Source: Candidatus Poribacteria bacterium (lineage in GTDB: Bacteria > Poribacteria > WGA-4E > WGA-3G). From it: 14,796 nt of DNA. This document shows, piece after piece, positions 6,587-13,276 of this stretch. The translations under genes were made by a program, and so were the position numbers. Position 1 is the stretch's first letter, and every line of letters begins with the position of its first letter. The notes beneath the pieces were generated by a model. The model had not been told where the DNA came from and did no database searches. It worked only from the letters and a program-made list of their open reading frames with translations. Where the stretch lies: contig RKRO01000410.1 of assembly GCA_007571355.1 (NCBI GenBank), positions 1 through 14,796 on the forward strand. Direction: 5' to 3'.

Positions 6587-8176
6587 CTATTCACCTTCTA
6601 CTACCACTTCTTCAGCTGCTTTGTCTGCATCCTGTACTTGCGCCTGTGGTGGCGGTGTATCACTCCAATTTTCCTTGAATGTTTTCACAGCAGTGTGCAA
6701 GGTTTCAAGCAATTCGTCACCCAGTTGACCGGTTTCTGCGATTTCTGAGAGGAGTTCAGCATGGTTTCTGTCAAGGTATTGCAAGAATTCGGATTCAAAC
6801 CGCGCGACTTCCGTTTCAGGAACATCATCTAAGTAGCCATTAGCACCACAGAAGATAGAAGCGACTTCGCGTTCGACAGACATCGGTTGATATTGCGGTT
6901 GCTTCAGCAATTCAACAAGGCGCGTCCCCCGTAGGAGGAGGGATTGCGTTAATGCATCTAAATCCGATCCGAATTGTGCGAAGGCGGCAACCTCGCGAAA
7001 ACTTGCCAGATCAAGCTTAAGGGTACCTGCTACCTCATTCGATTTCATCGCTTTAACCTGTGCATCTCCACCGACCCGTGAAACAGATAACCCGACATCA
7101 ATCGCGGGTCTCACGCCTTGGTTAAACAGGTCTGTTGTAAGGTATATCTGCCCATCGGTGATAGAGATAACATTTGTAGGGATGTAGGTCGTTAAATCGC
7201 CTTCAAAGATTTCAATAATCGGCAGTGCTGTCAGCGAACCACCGCCGAGCTCGTCGCTGAGTTTTGCGGCGCGTTCTAAAAGCCGTGAATGCAGATAGAA
7301 AACATCACCCGGGTAGGCTTCTCTGCCCGGCGGCCTTCGTGAAAGGAGTGACATTTGTCGGTATGCCCACGCGTGTTTTGTCAAGTCATCGTAGATAATA
7401 AGCGCGTGTTTACCGCTATCTCGGAAGTATTCGCCCATTGAAGTGCCTGAGTAAGGCGCAATGTACTGAAGGGGGGATGGCTCATTTGCAGCGGCAGAGA
7501 CGATAGTGGTATATTCCATTGCATTATGTTCACGAAGGGTATTGGCAACTTGTGCCAGCGTAGACCCTTTTTGACCGATAGCGACATAAATACAGTAAAC
7601 ATCTGTGTTCTTCTGACTCAGAATAGCGTCTATGGCGATTGCGGTTTTGCCAGTTCGTCTATCCCCGATAATCAGTTCGCGTTGTCCTCTACCGATCGGT
7701 GTCAAACTATCAATTGCCTTTAAACCTGTGTAGAGGGGTTCATCAACAGGTTGCCGTTGGACGATGCCCAACCCTTTCTGTTCAACCGGCAGTCGATGTT
7801 CTGTCTCAATATTACCCAAACCGTCGATAGGTTGACCGAGTGCATCGACGATCCGTCCAAGAAGTGCTTCACCTACGGGCACTTCGGCGAGTCGCCCCGT
7901 CCGTTTGGCGGTGTCGCCTTCGTGTATGCGTTGGTCTTCGCCGAACAGAACGCACCCGACGTTATCTTCTTCAAGGTTAAAAGCGATACCGTAAATGTCA
8001 TCAGGGAATTCGATCATTTCGCTTGCCATGGCATTCGCAAGCCCGTGTACGCGCGCGATGCCATCGCCTACCTCCAGCACAGTGCCAGAATCGTAGACAT
8101 CTACGTCTTGTTCAAACTGTTGTAGTTGTTGTTTAAGGATACTTGATATTTCGTCTGGTCGGACTTCTCTTGCCAT
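6587..8176 (-). CDS. atpA: F1Fo ATP synthase subunit alpha
   Basis: The 529-residue product is the non-catalytic nucleotide-binding alpha subunit of F1. The P-loop GDRRTGKT is at residues 171-178, the RRPPGREAYPGDVFYLHSRL block at about 280-299, and the arginine finger lies in SVSRVGGDAQVKAMK (about 364-378). The N-terminus (RPDEISSILKQQLQQF) is the helix that contacts delta. A proline, alanine and glutamate rich tail of about 25 residues extends past the usual end, making the protein slightly long compared with typical 500-515 residue alphas. The ATG at 8176 is preceded by AGAGGA. Upstream a 163-base gap with degenerate 7-nt repeats separates it from atpH; downstream atpG follows almost immediately. 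Confidence 0.98.
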   Translation of the reverse strand: MAREVRPDEISSILKQQLQQFEQDVDVYDSGTVLEVGDGIARVHGLANAMASEMIEFPDDIYGIAFNLEEDNVGCVLFGEDQRIHEGDTAKRTGRLAEVPVGEALLGRIVDALGQPIDGLGNIETEHRLPVEQKGLGIVQRQPVDEPLYTGLKAIDSLTPIGRGQRELIIGDRRTGKTAIAIDAILSQKNTDVYCIYVAIGQKGSTLAQVANTLREHNAMEYTTIVSAAANEPSPLQYIAPYSGTSMGEYFRDSGKHALIIYDDLTKHAWAYRQMSLLSRRPPGREAYPGDVFYLHSRLLERAAKLSDELGGGSLTALPIIEIFEGDLTTYIPTNVISITDGQIYLTTDLFNQGVRPAIDVGLSVSRVGGDAQVKAMKSNEVAGTLKLDLASFREVAAFAQFGSDLDALTQSLLLRGTRLVELLKQPQYQPMSVEREVASIFCGANGYLDDVPETEVARFESEFLQYLDRNHAELLSEIAETGQLGDELLETLHTAVKTFKENWSDTPPPQAQVQDADKAAEEVVVEGE

Positions 8177-8199
8177 ATTTTCAGTCCTCTGTGAGGAAT

Positions 8200-8339
8200 G
8201 GTTATCAGCCTTTGGTTACTGGTTTTTGGTTAAAAGATTTGTTGTAATAATCTATCCCCTTTTGGCAGACACCGAATAGGTATAAATTGTTACAAAACTG
8301 CCTCTTACCTGATACCTGATAACTGACAACCAATAAGGG
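8200..8339. repeat. Degenerate heptanucleotide repeats, in inverted arrangement, between atpH and atpA
   Basis: The plus strand at 8200-8234 divides into five 7-mers: GGTTATC, AGCCTTT, GGTTACT, GGTTTTT, GGTTAAA. Near the other end, 8305-8332 divides into TTACCTG, ATACCTG, ATAACTG, ACAACCA, which on the other strand read as related units (TGGTTGT, CAGTTAT, CAGGTAT, CAGGTAA). TTATCAG at 8202-8208 and CTGATAA at 8316-8322 are exact inverted copies. The right block ends one base before the atpH stop codon. No open frame is present. The layout resembles the short tandemly repeated sequences known from cyanobacteria. Confidence 0.55.
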
Positions 8340-8879
8340 TTACCCTTTTGCGAGTTGTTGCTTCAGGCGTTGGAGTTGCGATGCGATACTGGCATCAAAA
8401 ACGGTGTCATCCAATTGCACGATGAACCCACCTTGGATCTGTGCATCGGTTGTGGTTTCCAGCCGCACCTGTTTTCCGGAATACGCGCTTAATTGTTCTC
8501 TAAGCCGCTTCTCTTGCTCTGACGTTAGAGGCACAGCGGTCGTCACTTTTGCGACGAGTCGCCCCGCGGCTTCGTCGACAATTTCTGAAAAGACATCCAT
8601 AACTGCGATGAGGTAACGTTCCCGCTGCTTTAATGCAAGTAGTTTGAAAAAATTAATCGTCAGCGGCTGCATTGCGTCGGCGAACAGCTCCTGAAACGTC
8701 TCGCTTTTAAATTGTGGAGATAGCACGGGGCTATGGATGAATTGCGTGAATTCCTCGGATTGTTCAATTAATTCTCGCAGCGTATCTATATCCGCGATAA
8801 TAGACTCCAGAGCATTTTGTTCCAACGCTGCATCGTATAGGGCACGAGCATAAGGTTTGGCAACCCGGATGTCTCTCAT
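8340..8879 (-). CDS. atpH: F1Fo ATP synthase subunit delta
   Basis: The 179-residue product is the delta (OSCP-like) subunit that ties the peripheral b stalk to the top of F1. It begins VAKPYARALYDAALEQNALE, the conserved OSCP N-terminal helix; the central part includes FIHSPVLSPQFKSETFQELF; and the C-terminus GGFIVQLDDTVFDASIASQL with QRLKQQLAKG is the conserved end of the family. Length is normal. It lies 32 bases downstream of atpF with a weak AAGGTGA ribosome binding site. The repeat block at 8305-8339 abuts its stop codon. Confidence 0.96.
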   Translation of the reverse strand: MRDIRVAKPYARALYDAALEQNALESIIADIDTLRELIEQSEEFTQFIHSPVLSPQFKSETFQELFADAMQPLTINFFKLLALKQRERYLIAVMDVFSEIVDEAAGRLVAKVTTAVPLTSEQEKRLREQLSAYSGKQVRLETTTDAQIQGGFIVQLDDTVFDASIASQLQRLKQQLAKG

Positions 8880-8911
8880 AGTTCGTTTTCACCTTGAATA
8901 AAAAAGGGCTG

Positions 8912-9520
8912 CTAACGCGAATCCGCTGGCAACCGACTCATAGATGCATCAATGATATGCTGATGTCTCTCTGCGTTAAGTTCCTCGCTTATGATTTTAC
9001 TGGCAGCATCAATAGCGAGCTCAGCAACAACCCCGCGTAACTCGGAGGTGGCCTCCTTTTTCTCACGCTGAATTTCCGCTCTGGCTCTTGTGACTTCATC
9101 CTCTGCTTCTTGTCGCGCCTGTGCAAGAATGTCCTGACGTTCGGCGTTCCCTTGTTCAATCGCAGTTTGGATTTTGGTTTGCGCCTCGGTTTCGATATCG
9201 GCGAGGCGTTGGCGTGTCTCTGCGGTGAGGCGGTCCAACTCTTCGCGATCTGTCCGCAGCTGCTCTATTTGTGAAGTGATTTCAGATCTGCGGTCCTCTA
9301 AAAGCCCGCCCACTTTTCCAAAAACAAACTTCCAAAGTACGGCAAGCACAATCAGAAAGCCGATAGCTTGGATGAGGATCGTCTGCGGGTCAATTCCGAG
9401 TTGGCTTAGGAGCCCCCCACCGGCGGGTGCCTCAGCGGCGAACGCGCCGTTGAGACAGATGCCCATTAAAATCGCTGTATATAGGGCGTAATTTGTTGCC
9501 CTATGCTTCGTGTTTTGCAT
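8912..9520 (-). CDS. atpF: F1Fo ATP synthase subunit b (peripheral stalk)
   Basis: The 202-residue product is subunit b, which holds F1 still relative to Fo. After an N-terminal hydrophobic, signal-like stretch (about residues 11-28, ending AFAAEAPAGGG), a second hydrophobic segment (about 46-68, with ILIQAIGFLIVLAVLWKFVF) is the usual membrane anchor, followed by a long charged helix (about 72-185) with the RRSEITSQIEQLR start typical of b. At 202 residues it is longer than the typical 155-175 because of the extra N-terminal segment. Only one b gene is present, so a homodimeric stalk is expected. The ATG at 9520 lacks a strong Shine-Dalgarno sequence; a structured element lies 28 bases upstream. 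An internal ATG at 9466 is possible but no better supported. Confidence 0.95.
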   Translation of the reverse strand: MQNTKHRATNYALYTAILMGICLNGAFAAEAPAGGGLLSQLGIDPQTILIQAIGFLIVLAVLWKFVFGKVGGLLEDRRSEITSQIEQLRTDREELDRLTAETRQRLADIETEAQTKIQTAIEQGNAERQDILAQARQEAEDEVTRARAEIQREKKEATSELRGVVAELAIDAASKIISEELNAERHQHIIDASMSRLPADSR

Positions 9521-9547
9521 AAGTCTACTGTACTCTATTTTTTGAAA

Positions 9548-9621
9548 CTGAAGACGTATCAGTTTGTGCGTATCATTTGGATGATCTGTCTCGGCTCACA
9601 AACCTTGCCATACGTCTTCAG
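9548..9621. other. Large stem-loop between atpE and atpF
   Basis: CTGAAGACGTAT (9548-9559) is a perfect 12-base inverted match to ATACGTCTTCAG (9610-9621). Inside it GTTTGTG (9562-9568) pairs with CACAAAC (9597-9603), and within the loop ATCAT and ATGAT (9572-9576, 9581-9585) form a small hairpin around TTGG. About 24 of 74 bases on each strand side can thus pair. It begins 11 bases after the atpE stop codon and ends 27 bases before the atpF start. No T tract follows on the minus strand, so it is not a typical terminator; a role in mRNA stability or processing is an inference. Confidence 0.75.
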
Positions 9622-9632
9622 CCAGGCGTTAT

Positions 9633-9938
9633 TTAATTTACGCTTCTGACATCTGTCGCAACTCGTTTCGCATCTGCATCAATCATCTCTTTGAGGATTT
9701 CGCCCTCTGGCAATTTACCATACAAGAGAAAGAACATTAAAAGCGAATAGATAACGAGCGATTCAATGAGTGCCAAGCCGATAATCATTGCAGTTTGGAT
9801 CTGCGGTGCAGCATCGGGTTGACGTGCGATACCTTCAAGAGCGGTACTTGCGGCATTTGCTTGTGCTCTTGAGGCGAAAATGACAGCGATCGGCAATCCT
9901 AAAGTTACACCGAACGCCAACACTGCTAAATAAATCAT
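9633..9938 (-). CDS. atpE: F1Fo ATP synthase subunit c (ion-translocating ring)
   Basis: The 101-residue product forms the rotating c ring. Two membrane helices (about residues 2-36 and 50-76) flank the polar loop ARQPDA (38-43). The ion-binding carboxylate is Glu59 in helix 2 (ALIESLVIYSL). Gln26, Glu59, Ser60 and Tyr64 fall where Ilyobacter tartaricus c has Gln32, Glu65, Ser66 and Tyr70, which bind Na+; Thr67 is replaced by Leu. Helix 1 has S-x-A-x-A-x-A (SRAQANA, 23-29) in place of the usual glycine repeat, and an Arg at 24. A charged tail of about 25 residues makes it longer than the common 75-90. The start is ATG 9938, preceded by AAGGAGGA six bases upstream; the ATG or GTG further up only adds residues overlapping this site. 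Confidence 0.96.
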   Translation of the reverse strand: MIYLAVLAFGVTLGLPIAVIFASRAQANAASTALEGIARQPDAAPQIQTAMIIGLALIESLVIYSLLMFFLLYGKLPEGEILKEMIDADAKRVATDVRSVN

Positions 9939-9989
9939 GAAATGTCCTCCTTGGACGGATAAGGTCAAGTTTACACTTGTCCCAGAAAA

Positions 9990-10820
9990 TTAGTGATGCG
10001 CTTCATGCGCGTCGTCATGGTGTTCTATAAACAACACGATATAGATAGTTGTTAAAATAGTAAAAACGAATGCCTGCAGGAAACCAACAAACAGCCCGAA
10101 GAACAGCATCGGCACTTGCACTGGAATAATCGGTATGGTGTCTGCAATCAGCACAATAAGTCCGAGTTTTGTCAGTTCAATAACCACTGCTTTCTCACCA
10201 AAAATGTTTCCGAAAAGCCGGACAGCAAGTGAGCCTGCCCGCGATAATTGGGCAACAACTTCAAGTGGGAACATTAAGGCTCCCAACCACGGGGGGTTAC
10301 CGGCTAAATGTTTCAGATAGCCCCCTATCCCGTTCTCTCTAATAGCAATAATTTGAACGCCTAACACAGCCGTTATACCGAGGGCAAGCGTTGTATTCAA
10401 ATCTGCTGTTGGGGGTTGAAGCCCCGGAATGATTCCAAGATAATTTAAGGCGAGAATAAAGATAAAGAAGGAGCCAACGAATGGAACATACTTTTTGCCG
10501 TGATCGCCTAAAATCCGGCCGAAGAAGTCCATAATACCGCCGACAAATACCTCTAACAGGGTTTGGCCTTTCCCTTCAGGTATCCGTTTCAACTTCCGGG
10601 TGGCGAAGATAAAAAGCAGTGCTAAGACAAGAACAGCAAAGTATGTGTTGGGAATGAGATCGGGCTGATGCCACCGAGTCGGTTCCGGGATTATTTCATC
10701 CGGCAAAAGTTGTGAAATCGGAGAAAGCAAACTACGGTGACCGTTCTCGGCTGCGAAACCCCCGGCTACTATTGCCAAACTGAGCCCCACAACCAAGCAG
10801 GTAAACGATAACTTTTTCAT
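9990..10820 (-). CDS. atpB: F1Fo ATP synthase subunit a
   Basis: The 276-residue product is the stator channel subunit a. The essential Arg is Arg201 in AGSLAVRLFGNIFGEK, and the conserved Gln of the last helix is at about 249 (GFLQAFVFTILTTIYI). GKGQTLLEVFVGGIMDFF (about 83-100) and ALNYLGIIPGLQPPTADLNTT (split near 124-144) are the other family blocks. The N-terminus (MKKLSFTCLVVGLSLAIVAGG) resembles a signal peptide, as is common in longer a subunits. The C-terminus is histidine and acid rich (EHHDDAHEAHH). No strong ribosome binding site is seen. It is followed by atpE after 51 bases. Confidence 0.97.
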   Translation of the reverse strand: MKKLSFTCLVVGLSLAIVAGGFAAENGHRSLLSPISQLLPDEIIPEPTRWHQPDLIPNTYFAVLVLALLFIFATRKLKRIPEGKGQTLLEVFVGGIMDFFGRILGDHGKKYVPFVGSFFIFILALNYLGIIPGLQPPTADLNTTLALGITAVLGVQIIAIRENGIGGYLKHLAGNPPWLGALMFPLEVVAQLSRAGSLAVRLFGNIFGEKAVVIELTKLGLIVLIADTIPIIPVQVPMLFFGLFVGFLQAFVFTILTTIYIVLFIEHHDDAHEAHH

Positions 10821-10902
10821 ATTTTATTACGGTGTCTCTTATAGTAAGGTAGCGGTGGTTTTTTGAGTGCTTCCTGTTAAGAGTCAATTTGAAAACTTCA
10901 CC

Positions 10903-11310
10903 TCACGACTGGTTGGAATCCTTATTGGAAAGGATGAGTACCATCAGGCTAATTGCCTTGATAATAATAGCACCTTGTACTAAAGCGACACCTCCAGCAA
11001 ATGCGTAAACGTTCATCCACTCCATTTTAAACAATAGGTAGAGCAATCCGCCGAGCACTGTGTATTTACCGAGCGTAATAAAGCCGAGTAAATACTTCGT
11101 GCGCTTCGTTTTCCCTGGACCTATAAGTCGTCGAACGACAAATTCAATAGACCAGAACAAACTCAGGCTGATAGCACTGCCAATCAAAAAACTCGGGAGC
11201 GCAAGACGTTTGAATACCGACAACACTGCCGCAATAGCGACGGTGAGGCAAATCGTCAAGATGTAGATATGACGGATGGATCGGTCACCAAATTCTAACA
11301 CGGGTCCCAT
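10903..11310 (-). CDS. atpI: AtpI-like membrane protein (ATP synthase protein I family)
   Basis: The 135-residue product has four hydrophobic segments (about 15-32, 37-57, 73-92, 99-126) and matches the small AtpI-type protein found just ahead of atpB; GKYTVLGGLLYLLFK and the G..LVQG..IIKA pattern are the recognisable parts. AtpI-type proteins have been proposed to help c-ring assembly or ion supply; the exact role here is not evident. It starts 16 bases after the atpZ-like gene with AAAGGAG eight bases ahead of the ATG at 11310. It is poorly conserved overall, so the family call rests on position, length and topology as much as on sequence. Confidence 0.75.
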   Translation of the reverse strand: MGPVLEFGDRSIRHIYILTICLTVAIAAVLSVFKRLALPSFLIGSAISLSLFWSIEFVVRRLIGPGKTKRTKYLLGFITLGKYTVLGGLLYLLFKMEWMNVYAFAGGVALVQGAIIIKAISLMVLILSNKDSNQS

Positions 11311-11326
11311 CTAAGCAGCTCCTTTG

Positions 11327-11620
11327 CTATGCTTCTTCGGTGTCTTGTGCTTGCCCTGAAGTGTCGTGGCGTTTTTTTGCTAAGCGTGCAAGCCGTCGAT
11401 TCCAACGTGCAATTGAACGGAACATCTCCATGAATCCGGCTGCGACCCCTATACCGAAACCGATGAAGGATCCAACCGCTGCGTTGCCTAATTTTCCACC
11501 GATCCACTTACCGCCGAAATACCCGATACAGATCGCGAGCGCAAGTGTTATCCCGATGGATGCGAGGTCAAACATTCCTACATTTTCATTTTTCAATTGA
11601 TTGAGCCGATGTTTGAACAT
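11327..11620 (-). CDS. AtpZ/AtpI-type small membrane protein
   Basis: The 97-residue product has two hydrophobic, glycine-rich segments (about residues 17-36 and 46-66) joined by a short loop (GGKWIGGKLGNAAVG) and a basic C-terminal region, the layout of AtpZ/AtpI-type proteins that lead many ATP synthase operons. AtpZ homologues have been linked to ATP synthase assembly or Mg2+ and Ca2+ supply; nothing here settles the function. The ATG at 11620 has GGGAG eight bases upstream; a further ATG at 11635 is in frame but has no comparable site. It is the first gene after the operon promoter (TATAAT at 11684-11689), with a leader of about 57 bases. Confidence 0.7.
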   Translation of the reverse strand: MFKHRLNQLKNENVGMFDLASIGITLALAICIGYFGGKWIGGKLGNAAVGSFIGFGIGVAAGFMEMFRSIARWNRRLARLAKKRHDTSGQAQDTEEA

Positions 11621-11683
11621 AATCGTTGCTCCCATAACTGAAAATGACTTGGGGAACAGATTACCTCGTTGGCAACCCTATAT

Positions 11684-11712
11684 ATTATATCACAAGATTG
11701 TGGAGAATGCAA
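11684..11712 (-). promoter_or_regulatory. Sigma-70-type promoter of the atp operon
   Basis: In the minus-strand direction a TTGCAT -35 (11712-11707) is separated by 17 bases from a perfect TATAAT -10 (11689-11684) preceded by TG, giving an extended -10. Transcription would start near 11677, about 57 bases ahead of the first gene. The -35 overlaps the T tract of the candidate terminator of the preceding gene. The whole segment is closely similar to the promoter at 13209-13237. Confidence 0.7.
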
Positions 11713-11746
11713 AAAAAATGGAATATTTCCTGCAATTGAAATTATT
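11711..11746 (-). terminator. Possible terminator of the glycosidase-like gene
   Basis: In the minus-strand direction AAT, a bulged A and ATTTC (11746-11738, spanning the stop codon) can pair with GAAAT and ATT around an 8-base loop, followed within three bases by eight T's (11718-11711). The stem is A/T rich and therefore weak. A shorter alternative, GGAA-ATA-TTCC, also precedes the T tract. Confidence 0.4.
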
Positions 11747-13169
11747 GGATTAAGACGACCCAATGCGCTTTGGTCGGTGCCGACAGTGTCACGCTCTCAC
11801 TGAAAAGGATTTCCATCTCTTGCACCCATTTGCTGTTAGCAATATTCAACCATCGAGCTGTTCCGCTTTGGGGATTCGCATTACCGCCATTACGCAGATC
11901 GATATCGACAGAACCGCCATTCGGGAAGTAGACTGCGTATGCGCGTCCAGGGTTTGCGATGGTATACGCCTCGTTATTCGCTCTATTGGATAACAGATCG
12001 TTATGCGGCTCACACGTAAAAATATTAATACTGTCTGTGAGCATCCGCATACTCTTGAGATGTGCTTGCGCCGTTTCATTCAAACCGATGCCACTACCTG
12101 GACGGTGGAACCGTGCTGAGGCAAACCCGCCGAAAATATTTCGCCAAAACCGCTCCAACCCATCTTGCGTGCTTCCGTATTTTCCTGTATCAGCACCGTA
12201 AATTTTAATATTATTGATGGGACGGATCGGCGAGATCTCCGCCCGAATTCTCTGGGCGTTATCCCAATGTCGCTGCCCTTTCTGATGATTATTCTGTGAT
12301 ATATCACAGAACGAGTAGGTTTCGGGGTGGTCAAACGTCGCTTTATGCTTCTCGTGTGATAAATCCCAAGGGTCCCACATCTCTGTTGTTTCGACGACGC
12401 GCCCAGCTGCCGCGGCTTGTTTTTGGATATACGTCGCCCAATATTCACCCCATGCGGCGGTAACAGCAGTCTCGTTATCCATGCAGTAGAGGATATGCCC
12501 ATACTGCAGCGTCGCGGAGAGGAGTTTATCCACAAACTTTTTCTGATATTTCAAGACAATTTCCTGATGACGCTCTTTGGGGACAGACCAGAAAAAGTTG
12601 TTCTCGGTTGCAACAGGATGGGTTTTGACAACGGTCGGTAAGTCTGTCTCTTCTGCTGTATAATTGCTATTATTTTTCGGATTGAAAGGGTTGGCAGCCC
12701 ACGGGTCTCGATAATAGTTGAAAGTTGCCCACACTTCAATCTGAACAATAATATCCATCTGGTGGGTCCACGTGATGAAGTTCCGAAAACGCTTCCAAAA
12801 CTCGCCATTCCACTGATCTAAGTCATATAAGTCACCGACTTTTTTGAAGGGTGGCACATCGCCTTCATCCACCCAACTCATTGTGGAGCGGACGTAGTTG
12901 CCACCGGCGGACTTCAACAGTTCAAGATGTGTTTTGAGATTCGGAATCTGAAAAAGATTATCTTCAACCGAACCTCCGATGAGCAGAATAGGTTTGTCTT
13001 TATATTGCCAATAGCGTGGGTTCTCTTTATAAATTTGGATCCTGTTTTTTTTCATCTCCATATCCTTTTCAGTTTCAGTCTCCTGTGCTGCTGCGTTAGA
13101 TAATACAAGTATGAGCAGAACGGACACAAGCCTGCTAACGGCTACGTGTGCTTCCCACAGATTTCCCAT
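11742..13169 (-). CDS. Secreted clan GH-A-like (DUF4038/GH140-like) protein, putative glycosidase
   Basis: The 475-residue product starts with a signal peptide (residues 1-28, ending SNAAAQ). NPRYWQYKDKPILLIGGSVE (about 50-69) followed by LLKSAGGNYVRSTMSW resembles the opening strands of DUF4038/GH140-type TIM barrels. MDNET (230-234) fits the Asn-Glu acid/base pair of clan GH-A. The expected second Glu is less clear: the equivalent strand reads IYGADTGKYG (about 323-332), so catalysis is uncertain. The C-terminal domain (about 405-475, RAYAVYFPNGGSVDIDL, ARWLNI) resembles the putative collagen-binding or beta-sandwich domain that ends such proteins. The start at 13169 has AGGAG eight bases upstream; the longer frame to 13259 includes the promoter at 13209-13237 and is unlikely. 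Substrate unknown; identification is from memory of family patterns. Confidence 0.7.
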   Translation of the reverse strand: MGNLWEAHVAVSRLVSVLLILVLSNAAAQETETEKDMEMKKNRIQIYKENPRYWQYKDKPILLIGGSVEDNLFQIPNLKTHLELLKSAGGNYVRSTMSWVDEGDVPPFKKVGDLYDLDQWNGEFWKRFRNFITWTHQMDIIVQIEVWATFNYYRDPWAANPFNPKNNSNYTAEETDLPTVVKTHPVATENNFFWSVPKERHQEIVLKYQKKFVDKLLSATLQYGHILYCMDNETAVTAAWGEYWATYIQKQAAAAGRVVETTEMWDPWDLSHEKHKATFDHPETYSFCDISQNNHQKGQRHWDNAQRIRAEISPIRPINNIKIYGADTGKYGSTQDGLERFWRNIFGGFASARFHRPGSGIGLNETAQAHLKSMRMLTDSINIFTCEPHNDLLSNRANNEAYTIANPGRAYAVYFPNGGSVDIDLRNGGNANPQSGTARWLNIANSKWVQEMEILFSESVTLSAPTKAHWVVLIQ

Positions 13170-13208
13170 AAAGTTGTCTCCTGAATGGAAGAAATACAAA
13201 CGAAATAT

Positions 13209-13237
13209 ATTATACCATAGGATTCTGCAGAACGCAA
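13209..13237 (-). promoter_or_regulatory. Sigma-70-type promoter of the glycosidase-like gene
   Basis: In the minus-strand direction TTGCGT (13237-13232), a 17-base spacer and a perfect TATAAT (13214-13209) with upstream TG form a strong extended -10 promoter. Transcription would start near 13202, about 33 bases before the ATG at 13169. It lies after the stop codon of the upstream DUF5916-type gene and shares 27 of 33 bases with the atp promoter segment. Confidence 0.7.
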
Positions 13238-13276
13238 TTAGACTGTTTGAAAACAACACACAGATATGGTCGAAAC

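Noticed and set aside
10821..10902. Possible extra promoter upstream of atpB (TTGACT near 10886 and TATAAG near 10840).
   Set aside because: The two hexamers are too far apart (more than 30 bases) to be a -35/-10 pair.
13170..13259. N-terminal extension of the glycosidase-like protein by 30 codons.
   Set aside because: It spans the TATAAT promoter at 13209-13214 and lacks a ribosome binding site, whereas the ATG at 13169 has AGGAG and opens a signal peptide.
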